Assembly (NCBI GenBank): GCA_000980375.1
Contig: LARD01000022.1
Coordinates: forward strand, 21,744 to 85,743
DNA from: Clostridium sp. K4410.MGS-306
GTDB lineage: Bacteria > Cyanobacteriota > Vampirovibrionia > Gastranaerophilales > Gastranaerophilaceae
Reading direction: 5' to 3'
DNA length: 64,000 nt
A program made the translations under genes and the position numbers. Shown piece by piece: positions 25,177-33,765 of the stretch. The notes under the pieces are model-generated. The model searched no databases and was not told the origin of the DNA. It saw nothing but the letters and a program-made list of their open reading frames with translations. Position 1 is the first letter of the stretch; each line of letters opens with the position of its first letter.

Positions 25177-26720
25177 GCTGATTGAGCAAGCACACGGGGT
25201 TTTAGCTCCGGTTGCTTTTGCTTTTTCTCATTAATATTTTTATAAGCATAAACGCTTCCTGCTGCAAGTAAACCTGTAAGCCCCAACAAAGCAGCAGTCT
25301 TTTTGCCGCCGGCTTTTTCCGGGGGTATTGGAGAAGGTTTTTCAATAATTTCTATTATGTCTTGCGTTGCTTTATTTATTGTTTCTTTTGCTTTAGCTTT
25401 TACGTTTTCAAATATGATTTTTATTAAGTTTTCGTCATCAGCTAACTCTCTGCCTTTAAAAACTTCATGTTCAAAGTTTAAAGCAGAGATTCTCTCTTTT
25501 AAAGATGCGAAATATTTCTTTTCTGTACCTTGTGCATTTTGTTCTAAGGTGTTAATCATATTAAGATAATCTTGGAAATAGCTGAACGTTTTATGCTGTT
25601 GATCTCCGTGGCACAGAACCAGCCACTTGAGCTGCATTTTTCCAAGCTCTGCTTTCATAACATTTTCAGACGGATTTGCAAAAACTTCTTTAAAGATTTT
25701 TTCCTGTTCAACCGCATTTTTTCTCATATCGAGTTGGGCTTTGTCTGTTTTAGACAGTTTTAATGATTCCAAAAACTCTATCATTTTGCCGTGGTATTGT
25801 TCTGATTTTATTTTGAGGTAATTTGAAAAGAAATCTTTCGGTTTTTCATCATGTCCGGTTTTTAGGTAGTCATAAATTGTTCTGTATTCAAAAACAGTTG
25901 CATTTGAATCCATTTTCAAAAACTTGTTATCAGAACGCATAAGAAAATCAGGCTGGTAATCTGAATAGAATGTTGCCATAAAGCGTCCTTCTTTGGTCGA
26001 ATTTACTAGATTTGCAATTGTTCCGTTCTGGTATTGTTCAGCGGGTCTTATGTCGGAATTTATATAATGACCACTGTTCTCTAATATTGAAAAAGAACCA
26101 AAATCAATAAATTTAGTTTTGTCTTTGCCTGTCAATATTATATTTCCGCCTTGCAAATCGTTATTAACTATACCGTTTGTATCAAGAGTAAATGCTTTGT
26201 TTAAAATGTCTGTTACATGTCCTTTTGTCAGCTGTGTTTTGTAGGGGTGGCCTCCGGTTAGGACTTCTTCGACAAGATAATTTTTGCCGTTTTTATTTAT
26301 TATTTCATAAGGGGTGACTGCAATATCAGGTGAGATTTCATTGATTTTTTTTAATGCAAAAAACTCTTTTACATTGCCATATCCGTTAAAGTCTGCGTTT
26401 TGATATTCTGGATGAAGAGGCTTGGGGGCTTTGATGCCAATTTCGTCATTTATTTTGTAAAACTCACATTGCCAGCCTCTTGCAAGATGTTTTGCTTTTG
26501 ATTGTTCAATCTGTTCAATAAACTGTTGAGCTGCTGCTCTATCGTAGCCTTTAAAAGAAATATTTGAATGTTTTTGTTTTACAAAAGTATCGTTTGATTG
26601 ATGTTGAAAAGTAACATAAGCGTAGTTGTTAGCCGGTCTTGTATTTTTTACGGTATTAGTATAATGATTCCTTAGCGTTGTACCATGGATTGCAGAAATA
26701 GCCATGCTCATATACCCCAT
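25173..26720 (-). CDS. Kinase-like protein with N-terminal SFKG motif and C-terminal membrane anchor
   Basis: A 515-residue protein. After a polar N-terminus with NISFKGYD (53-60), a kinase-like fold is suggested in order: possible ATP-lysine in GIKAPKP (K97), helix C glutamate in VKEFFALKK (E119), catalytic loop GIVNNDLQGGNII (N187-D188...N193) and the DFG motif in FIDFGSF (D206). There is no glycine-rich loop that I can align with certainty. The catalytic loop is closest in style to small-molecule/effector kinases (xxNDLxxxN) rather than Hanks kinases. Residues about 474-493 are one hydrophobic segment after a Pro-rich linker, followed by a basic tail. It is transcribed alone and its stop overlaps that of the helicase. 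The start among Met1, 4 and 6 is not certain. Confidence 0.65.
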   Translation of the reverse strand: MGYMSMAISAIHGTTLRNHYTNTVKNTRPANNYAYVTFQHQSNDTFVKQKHSNISFKGYDRAAAQQFIEQIEQSKAKHLARGWQCEFYKINDEIGIKAPKPLHPEYQNADFNGYGNVKEFFALKKINEISPDIAVTPYEIINKNGKNYLVEEVLTGGHPYKTQLTKGHVTDILNKAFTLDTNGIVNNDLQGGNIILTGKDKTKFIDFGSFSILENSGHYINSDIRPAEQYQNGTIANLVNSTKEGRFMATFYSDYQPDFLMRSDNKFLKMDSNATVFEYRTIYDYLKTGHDEKPKDFFSNYLKIKSEQYHGKMIEFLESLKLSKTDKAQLDMRKNAVEQEKIFKEVFANPSENVMKAELGKMQLKWLVLCHGDQQHKTFSYFQDYLNMINTLEQNAQGTEKKYFASLKERISALNFEHEVFKGRELADDENLIKIIFENVKAKAKETINKATQDIIEIIEKPSPIPPEKAGGKKTAALLGLTGLLAAGSVYAYKNINEKKQKQPELKPRVLAQSA

Positions 26721-26863
26721 CTTTCAATTAATTGTAAGTATTATAAATGATTTTTTTTGCTATTACAAATGTAAAATTTTGTAAAATGCAAATTAAATGT
26801 TTTGATTAACTTAAGGTATTTATGTGCTAAAGTTGATAATATATCCTAAAGGGATTTTGTGTT

Positions 26864-28099
26864 ATGTACATAGGAGCTATTCAACAGTATAATTCATCAC
26901 CTTCGTTTAAATCCGGAAGAACTACTCTATATACGGATTTTGACGGTACGTTTATGCCGTTTTCGCACGAAGATGTTTGCAATAATGATTGTTTTAACAA
27001 ACAAAACGACTTTTATCGCATGCACGGCGGTATAGATTATTTCTTTTCAAGATTCAAAGATAAGGTAAAACTCATTATCACAACAGGACGCAGCAAAAAT
27101 GAATATGATTATTTTGTAAAAAATTTGGAGCAAAAAAATCTTTATATTCATAAGCCTCAGGCTCTTATTACAAGAGACGGCTCAAGCCGCTACAACTGCA
27201 CGAATAACGAAATTAAAGAAGATACCGTACGTAACAATCCCATTAAAGAAAGCATCAACCTGAAAGATATTAATTTTTTGAGTAATAATATCAAAAAGAT
27301 TGTAAAAAGAATTTATCCTTCGGCTTACATTGTAGAACCCGGTGTTAATAAAAACCGTCACGAATACGGTCACAAATCTCTGGAATATGTCTTGGATAAA
27401 TCAGATTTTGATGATAAAAACAGTTACATATCCATTTCAGAACCCGAACCTCTTGTTATAGAAATGGCGGTTTCAAAAAAATATGACGTAAACAGCATTG
27501 CCAAAAGCATAAAAGACTTTGTTGATGCCAATAATATAAAAGTATCAGTAAATGCATTTGAAGATGACCCGTTTAATTTTCTTCCGATTTATACAACCAA
27601 CGGAAAACAATATAAAAAAGCTGATACAATTATAATAAAGCCTCTTATCGAAGGTTCTGAGATTACAAAGCTTTATGACGTAAAAAATGAAATCCGTAAA
27701 AATATTGAAAACAACACCAATGACTTTGTGGTAGCAGCAGGTGACGGTTTTAATGACGAACCTATGCTCAATCCTTTAAATTATCTTGATTTGTATGGAG
27801 TAAAAATTGACAAAAACAAAAGTATACAAGAAATTTTGTCAGACAATGACACTTTAGAAGCATTAAAAAAACTGCCCTTCTGTGCTATAGTCTGTTCCAA
27901 TGAAAAAGCTTTGGATAATATAAGAAAAATAGGACAAATTTTAGATTCAAAAGGCATATACAAAGTAAAATCCACAGATAATCCAAGAGAGTTTCTTTTA
28001 AAAAACCTGAAACAAGCAATAAATGATTACGGCGAAACCAATGATGAATTTATGTTTTCATTGGGTCCGGATTTATACTGCAGCTTATTTGACAACTAA
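26864..28099 (+). CDS. HAD-superfamily phosphatase (Cof / sucrose-phosphatase-like)
   Basis: A 411-residue HAD hydrolase. The nucleophile motif is TDFDGTF (D25, D27), motif II lies in LIITTGRS, and motif IV is AAGDGFNDEPML (D294, D298). The cap is C2-type as in Cof and sucrose/trehalose phosphatases, so a sugar phosphate substrate is plausible. The N-terminus carries PSFKSGRT (13-20), resembling the SFKG motif of its neighbours. A strong AAAGGGA ribosome site precedes the ATG. It is first in an operon with a coiled-coil protein (16 bases later) and an amylase/glycogen synthase fusion, which makes a role in storage-glycan or sugar-phosphate metabolism likely. Confidence 0.8.
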   Translation: MYIGAIQQYNSSPSFKSGRTTLYTDFDGTFMPFSHEDVCNNDCFNKQNDFYRMHGGIDYFFSRFKDKVKLIITTGRSKNEYDYFVKNLEQKNLYIHKPQALITRDGSSRYNCTNNEIKEDTVRNNPIKESINLKDINFLSNNIKKIVKRIYPSAYIVEPGVNKNRHEYGHKSLEYVLDKSDFDDKNSYISISEPEPLVIEMAVSKKYDVNSIAKSIKDFVDANNIKVSVNAFEDDPFNFLPIYTTNGKQYKKADTIIIKPLIEGSEITKLYDVKNEIRKNIENNTNDFVVAAGDGFNDEPMLNPLNYLDLYGVKIDKNKSIQEILSDNDTLEALKKLPFCAIVCSNEKALDNIRKIGQILDSKGIYKVKSTDNPREFLLKNLKQAINDYGETNDEFMFSLGPDLYCSLFDN

Positions 28100-28115
28100 C
28101 ACATAAGGAGAAGAG

Positions 28116-29360
28116 ATGAAAGTACATCAAATTATTTCAAACGTGTTTGCTAAAAACAAAAAGGACAAACAAAAAACACAGCAACCAAATCTGGTAAGTT
28201 TTGGCGTACAGGAGTTTAACCAAAAAGAAGTTATGTCTAAAAAAGCTTCGCAAGCTCTTTTGAGCAATTCTATTGCGTCAATATCTTTTAAGGGAAGAGA
28301 GGTCATAGACAGAAGAATAAATGTTGGTACTTCCGGGATATATATCAGCTCTTCGTGGATTTCATCAAACCCTGATGAGTCTTTGCACAGAACATATAAA
28401 TCAATATGGAAAGACTCATATAATGACGCGCATCTGGATATTTATTATGCTGATGAGGGCGAATTTATTACAGATGAGATGAAGGGAAAATATCACTATA
28501 TTGTCACAAAAAATGAACCGTTCTTGAATCTTGAACATTTAAAAGGCAATTACAGAAACGGTTACCAAAACTTTGCAAATGAGGCTGTAAGAGAAGTTGA
28601 ATACTTCGAAAAACTGGAAAAAAATGCTAAAAAGAGTCTTGGCGTCAGCAAATATTTTGTAGATGAAAACAGAAGAAATTTTGAAATAGCAAAAGAAGAA
28701 AAAGAACGTATTGAAAAAGCCAAAAAATATCACGTGTGGGAAGAAGGCAAGTTTGATAAACAATCTGAAGAAGCAGACTATTATTACGATTTAAACAGAA
28801 GAAGACTTGAAGAATCCGAAAGCAAAAAAGCTGCCTATGAAGCACAAATACAACGTGCAAAAGAAAGGCTGCCAAAAGCAGCGGCTAAATACAAGCTGTT
28901 GAAAGAGCTGGATGATAAATCCGGTGAAAAAGAAATCTATTTAAGAAAAAACAGGGATAATAATCAAGAAATTTTAAGAACAAATTATCAGCTAAAAGTT
29001 ACAAAATCAAGGATAGAAAGTTATAATGCCGAAAAAGATATTATTAATGCACAGATTACTCATGCAAAAATAAATATCAAAAATTTGGAAGAAACAGAAC
29101 AGCATAAATACGATAACCTGTATGAAATCAATAAATTTAGAGACTCTATTGAAGAGAACAAGAAAAAACTAAAAGAAAAAGATAATACAATTGCATATCT
29201 TCAGACAGAAAAGATAAAACTTGAAACGTATATGCAAAAGCTGAAAAAGAATCAGGCAGAGATTAATAAGGACTTTGAAAGAATTAATCCCCAGCTTGAT
29301 GCTATAATGGCAAAAATAGAAGCATTCTATAAAGAAAATTATCCCGACTACTTATGGTAA
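28116..29360 (+). CDS. Coiled-coil protein with two SF(K)G motifs
   Basis: A 414-residue protein I do not recognise. The first 60 residues are polar and hold LVSFGVQ (26-32) and SISFKGRE (55-62). A small globular region follows (about 63-160), then long charged heptad-like helices (about 165-400) rich in Lys, Glu, Tyr and Asn, typical of coiled coil. It has no signal peptide, membrane segment or enzyme motif. An AAGGAGAAG site precedes the ATG. Its stop codon overlaps the start of the glycogen synthase fusion by seven bases, so expression of the two is probably coupled. Confidence 0.75.
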   Translation: MKVHQIISNVFAKNKKDKQKTQQPNLVSFGVQEFNQKEVMSKKASQALLSNSIASISFKGREVIDRRINVGTSGIYISSSWISSNPDESLHRTYKSIWKDSYNDAHLDIYYADEGEFITDEMKGKYHYIVTKNEPFLNLEHLKGNYRNGYQNFANEAVREVEYFEKLEKNAKKSLGVSKYFVDENRRNFEIAKEEKERIEKAKKYHVWEEGKFDKQSEEADYYYDLNRRRLEESESKKAAYEAQIQRAKERLPKAAAKYKLLKELDDKSGEKEIYLRKNRDNNQEILRTNYQLKVTKSRIESYNAEKDIINAQITHAKINIKNLEETEQHKYDNLYEINKFRDSIEENKKKLKEKDNTIAYLQTEKIKLETYMQKLKKNQAEINKDFERINPQLDAIMAKIEAFYKENYPDYLW

Positions 29361-32300
29361 ACGCAAAATATCTGAAATTAAACCCTAAAGACTGTTTGAA
29401 TATGTCATTCAATCAGTCTTTAGACCTTTTAAAAAAGATTGTTGATAAAAAAGAAATTGAAAAGGCCTTTGATATATCTAAAAATTATCCGGGATTTCTT
29501 GAAGGACAAAAAGATACAACTTGGTCTCATAACGCTAAAATAATGGGCATAAACCCGAGAATTACAAAAACTTTTTGGGGAATTGTAAAATATGCAATGA
29601 CTTTTCCTGAAGAATGTGTCCATATTATGCCTTTGTGGACTCCGGGTATTGACGGCGGTTTTTATGCTCCGCTCAATTTCAGGCTAAATAAAGAGTTTAT
29701 GGACAATGAGTTGTCTGCTTACGGATATGACACGCCTGAAAAACAGCTGAAACTTGTGACTAATGTGCTTCATGCAATGGGGAAAGTAGTCTGTTTTGAT
29801 GCTCTTTTGCATACAGAGCGCTGGAGTGAGCTTGTATTTTTGTACCCGCAATTTTTTGAATGGGTAAAACTCAATAAAACTAAATCAAGACAATATTCGG
29901 GTTATGAACTCGATTTCAACTCGATATACAAAGAGGTACAAATCTGTATAAAAACTTTTTTGCAGCTCAATGGCTGCGCTGACAACTCTTTTTTGACTGA
30001 AAAACAGATTACAGAGCTTTTTACAGACGGCAGTGATGTTTTGTATCTTGATAAAATTTTGTTTGGCAATGATGACAACCTCCGGCTTGAACGCAGAAAA
30101 TCTCTTATCAATTTTGTGCGTTCAGCAGGCTTTGAAACTATTCCTGTGACAGAACATGCGCCAAGCCGGCCTGTTGTATTTGACAAGATAGTACAAGATT
30201 CTCAAGGCTCTCATTCAGAGTTTAAAGTAGAAAATATGTCCAGCGAGGCAAAAATATTCGGAGCGTTAACTCCGTTCAAACTCTACAGGATTGATAAAGA
30301 CGGCTATCCTCTCTGTGATGAACCTCAAGAGCAGGTATGGAGCTTTATTTCCGATATTTATGCTGATTTTCAAAAAGAGTATAATTTTGATTTTATGCGT
30401 GCGGATATGGCTCATAACCAGCAATCACATTCGCATAAAAGAAATGAAAAGATTTTTTGCAACCAAAAGGAAATATGGCGTTTTATAAAATCCCGTATCA
30501 ATGAGCAAAAGCCTTATTTTGCAGTACTTGCAGAAGCTTTTTTAAACATGGATTATTACATAGACGGTTATCAGGACTTGCAAAATAAAGACTTTGATAT
30601 TGTGCTTGGGGATTTGAACTATCTTTTCTTAAACCATGAGTATATTTATCGCCTGAAAACAAGAAACGATAACTATTACAATTACAACTTCAAGATTTGC
30701 TCAACATCTTTTACAAATGATTCAGACAGACAGGAAAATACAATCTTTTATTCTTCTGTTATGTCTTGTGCAATCAGATATTTCACGGGTTTGTTCTGCG
30801 ATTCTCCTTCTTATTGCGCAATAGGATATGAGCTCAAGGATTTTTGCAAAAAAGAAAAGGAATATTTTAGCTCAATCTATACAAATTATCAGGAAAATGC
30901 ATTTAAGTGGGGCGATAACGCTGAACTGTTTGCCAAAATATCTGAAATAAGGTCATTGTACGAAAAAATTACAAAAGAAATAAAAGATGCACGTGTTTTT
31001 TGGCTTAATAGCGAAAACGACAGGCATGCCTGCTGGATGTATGTTGATAGCAAAAGCCAAAAACCCTTGTACCTCTTTGTGATAAATCTTGATGCGGGTG
31101 AATTTGAGCAAGATATAACAATAAGAGATTTTCAAAACTGTGTACCAAGGGATAAAAAATATACTTTTTTGACTCTTTTGACGTTATCACAAAATAAGAA
31201 AAAAGCTCCAAAAACTGCGTTAAAAAACAATACTGTGGTGCTCAAAGGAGTGGAAACGGGAGAAATTCGTGCTTATAAAATTGACACAAAAAGTCAAATT
31301 TCATTTCTTAAAAATTTTAAAGCTAATAAATTGAAAAAACAAAAAAGACAAATTTTGCTCATCGCTCCGGAATGTGCACCTTACTCTAAAGCCGGCGGAA
31401 TGAGTGATATAAACAGAGATTTTACAGAAGCTTTAAAGAAAAAATATCCTGATTTTGATTTGAGGATAATTATTCCAATTTATAACGCCCGAAACATTGT
31501 CAGCCTAAATGGTTTTGAAATTGAAGACCTTAATATAAAAGCAGATTATTCGTATGGATTAAACAAAAGTTATGCAAATTTGTACAAGGTAAAATCTCCT
31601 GACAACGAAGTGGAGACATATGCTGTGTATTCTCCTGCCTTTTCTTTAATGAAAGAACCATACGAAGGCTCTGAGTATAATTACGGTAAACAGTATATTG
31701 CCTACAGTAGTTGTGTACTTGCGCTTTTAAAAATTCTTGCAAAAAAAGAAAATTTTAAACCGGAAATACTTCACCTTACAGACTGGCCCGTTGGTTTTGT
31801 CACACATTTGCTAAAAGACAGCTGCCATAAAGACAAATTCTACAAAAACATGAAAATTGTTATGACAATTCATAATACAGGATATCAAGGCAAGTATGAT
31901 ACTTTCTATGCTTTTTTGAACCTTTTTGAAAAAGATTTTATAAAAGAAACGCTGTCAGCTTGCAATATCCAAATCTCAGAAAATACAATAAAAAATGCAT
32001 TGCAGGATTATGATGATTTTCGCCTCAATAATAAAGATCTTTGTACGAAACTCAATGATTATCTTGAAGAAAGACTGGACTCCAATTACTTTGACATTGA
32101 CTTTGTCACAAAAGAACGATTCAATACACTTTTGTATGCGATAAAAAATTCTGATGCCTGGCTTACGGATTCAGAGTCTTTTTATAAGGAGCTTATTACA
32201 AACGCAAGTTATGCCTCCACACTGCTTTTTGAAACCCTGTACAGAAACAGAAACAAAGGTGCGGGTGTTACGTGTGGAATATGCGAAAAACGGTATGACC

Positions 32301-33070
32301 CGAGTAATTGTGAACAGGTTAAATTCCCATACTCTTTATATGACGCAAATGAGTGTAAAAAGAAAAACAAAGCTTTTGTGCAAGATTTTTTTGCAAACGA
32401 TAATCAAGGCAGCAATCCTGACAGGAAATTTTTGGTGTCTGATTCTGATGAAAAAAGAATATTCGGCAGCCTGAACAAAGACCCTGATTCCGTGATGATT
32501 TATAATACATCACGTTTTGATATAAGCCAGAAGGGGATCGATCTTTTTATAAAGGTGATAAAACCTATTTTGCTTGCAGACGAACATGTACAGTTTGTTA
32601 TATGTATCAAAGGAATATCAAAAAACAGAAAATATGATTATATTAATGAACTACTTAAAAATTGTGAAAGTCATAAACTTTTTAAAGGAAGAGTAGTTGT
32701 TATCGATGACTTTGTGCCCGTTTATACCTATATGGCAGCGAGTGATATCCTTGTTATGCCCAGCTATTTTGAACCTTGCGGAATGGTGCAGATGCAGGCA
32801 ATGAGATACGGATGTATTCCTGTTGTTTCAAATACCGGGGGGCTAAGAGATACTGTTTGTGAAAAAACAGGATTTAAGACAGATATTCCGTTATTGGATG
32901 CAAAATATCCACAGGAGTTTCTTTTGTCTGCTTTAAAACAGGCCCTGAAAGTGTATCGTGAACAGCCTGAAAACTGGAATAAAATGGTAAAAAACTGTAT
33001 GCAAAATAACGTTGGCTGGGATAATTTCAAAATAGACGGCATATGTGACTTTTATAAAAAACTTTTATAA
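29354..33070 (+). CDS. Amylase-like domain fused to glycogen/starch synthase (GT5)
   Basis: A 1238-residue fusion. Residues 1 to about 640 look like a GH13-type alpha-amylase barrel: HIMPLWTPGIDGGFYAP near the start, FDFMRADMAH with candidate nucleophile D351, and VLAEAFLN with candidate acid/base E394; the usual fourth-region His-Asp is not obvious. Residues about 664-1238 are a GT5 synthase with ECAPYSKAGGMSD (ADP/UDP-glucose binding KxGG) and SYFEPCGMVQMQAMRYGCIPVVS, joined by an insertion near 850-990. The synthase half would elongate alpha-1,4-glucan. The first half may trim, transfer or just bind glucan. The start overlaps the preceding gene and lacks its own ribosome site, so coupling is likely. 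Confidence 0.85.
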   Translation: MVNAKYLKLNPKDCLNMSFNQSLDLLKKIVDKKEIEKAFDISKNYPGFLEGQKDTTWSHNAKIMGINPRITKTFWGIVKYAMTFPEECVHIMPLWTPGIDGGFYAPLNFRLNKEFMDNELSAYGYDTPEKQLKLVTNVLHAMGKVVCFDALLHTERWSELVFLYPQFFEWVKLNKTKSRQYSGYELDFNSIYKEVQICIKTFLQLNGCADNSFLTEKQITELFTDGSDVLYLDKILFGNDDNLRLERRKSLINFVRSAGFETIPVTEHAPSRPVVFDKIVQDSQGSHSEFKVENMSSEAKIFGALTPFKLYRIDKDGYPLCDEPQEQVWSFISDIYADFQKEYNFDFMRADMAHNQQSHSHKRNEKIFCNQKEIWRFIKSRINEQKPYFAVLAEAFLNMDYYIDGYQDLQNKDFDIVLGDLNYLFLNHEYIYRLKTRNDNYYNYNFKICSTSFTNDSDRQENTIFYSSVMSCAIRYFTGLFCDSPSYCAIGYELKDFCKKEKEYFSSIYTNYQENAFKWGDNAELFAKISEIRSLYEKITKEIKDARVFWLNSENDRHACWMYVDSKSQKPLYLFVINLDAGEFEQDITIRDFQNCVPRDKKYTFLTLLTLSQNKKKAPKTALKNNTVVLKGVETGEIRAYKIDTKSQISFLKNFKANKLKKQKRQILLIAPECAPYSKAGGMSDINRDFTEALKKKYPDFDLRIIIPIYNARNIVSLNGFEIEDLNIKADYSYGLNKSYANLYKVKSPDNEVETYAVYSPAFSLMKEPYEGSEYNYGKQYIAYSSCVLALLKILAKKENFKPEILHLTDWPVGFVTHLLKDSCHKDKFYKNMKIVMTIHNTGYQGKYDTFYAFLNLFEKDFIKETLSACNIQISENTIKNALQDYDDFRLNNKDLCTKLNDYLEERLDSNYFDIDFVTKERFNTLLYAIKNSDAWLTDSESFYKELITNASYASTLLFETLYRNRNKGAGVTCGICEKRYDPSNCEQVKFPYSLYDANECKKKNKAFVQDFFANDNQGSNPDRKFLVSDSDEKRIFGSLNKDPDSVMIYNTSRFDISQKGIDLFIKVIKPILLADEHVQFVICIKGISKNRKYDYINELLKNCESHKLFKGRVVVIDDFVPVYTYMAASDILVMPSYFEPCGMVQMQAMRYGCIPVVSNTGGLRDTVCEKTGFKTDIPLLDAKYPQEFLLSALKQALKVYREQPENWNKMVKNCMQNNVGWDNFKIDGICDFYKKLL

Positions 33071-33103
33071 ATGCACAAATCATAAAGATTTTTAATTGCG
33101 CAA

Positions 33104-33132
33104 TTGATTAAATCAAACGTTTGTTTTATAAT
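33104..33132 (+). promoter_or_regulatory. Promoter with embedded TetR operator
   Basis: A -35 TTGATT (33104-33109) and a perfect -10 TATAAT (33127-33132) are 17 bases apart. The spacer holds the palindrome CAAACGTTTG (33114-33123), extended to 20 bases with one mismatched pair (33109-33128). The TetR start codon at 33139 falls where transcription should begin. Autorepression by the TetR protein is the natural reading. Confidence 0.7.
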
Positions 33133-33138
33133 AGCTTT

Positions 33139-33765
33139 ATGAAAAAGAAAAAATCAGAAAATTCTAAACAAAAAATCCTCAGTGCAGCAACAAAACTCTT
33201 TGCGCAGCACGGGTTTGACGGTGTGAGTGTCCGTGATATATGTGACAAAGCCAATGTAAATGTTTGCATGGTGTCTTATTATTTTGGCGGGAAAAAAGAG
33301 CTATATCTGGGCATAATTGACAATCTTATTGAATGTCAGTGCAACTATCTAAAAACGTTTGTTGATTTTACAAAACCTGTAAAAAGTATGTCAAAAAAAG
33401 AACAACTGGACTTACTGTTTTTGATGCTGGATAAATTTGTGGACTTTTTTTACAAGAATATTTCCTCTGATTTGATAGTAATCCTTTTAAAAGAACAGCA
33501 AAATAAATATTTTGTTATGAAATCACCGGCTATCAAGTATTTTAGGCAGCTTATTGCGGCTGTGTTTGACAAAGACGAATCTGACAGAGAAATAATACTA
33601 AAAACACTTTTTATTACCTCACAGGTTAATTCTCCCCGTATTTTGCCCGCATTTTCGCTTAGGTTGTTGGGGCAGGATGATTTTATTCAAGAAGATATTA
33701 AAATCATAAAGGATAATGTAATGTTCTATGTAAAAGCATTGATTAAGGAGGCAGGCATTGATTAA
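33139..33765 (+). CDS. TetR-family regulator of the efflux operon (CecR-like)
   Basis: A 208-residue TetR repressor. The N-terminal helix-turn-helix is ILSAATKLFAQHGFDGVSVRDI...VSYYFGGKKELY. The C-terminal ligand domain (about 80-205) is of the type found with YbhGFSR-like exporters. I start at the ATG at 33139. A TTG at 33121 is open but lies within the promoter. No ribosome site is visible and the -10 box ends seven bases earlier, so the mRNA is probably leaderless. It overlaps the next gene by eight bases and should control the whole six-gene operon. Confidence 0.88.
   Translation: MKKKKSENSKQKILSAATKLFAQHGFDGVSVRDICDKANVNVCMVSYYFGGKKELYLGIIDNLIECQCNYLKTFVDFTKPVKSMSKKEQLDLLFLMLDKFVDFFYKNISSDLIVILLKEQQNKYFVMKSPAIKYFRQLIAAVFDKDESDREIILKTLFITSQVNSPRILPAFSLRLLGQDDFIQEDIKIIKDNVMFYVKALIKEAGID

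Noticed and set aside
33121..33138. TTG start for the TetR gene
   Set aside because: It falls inside the operator and -10 box, upstream of the expected transcription start.
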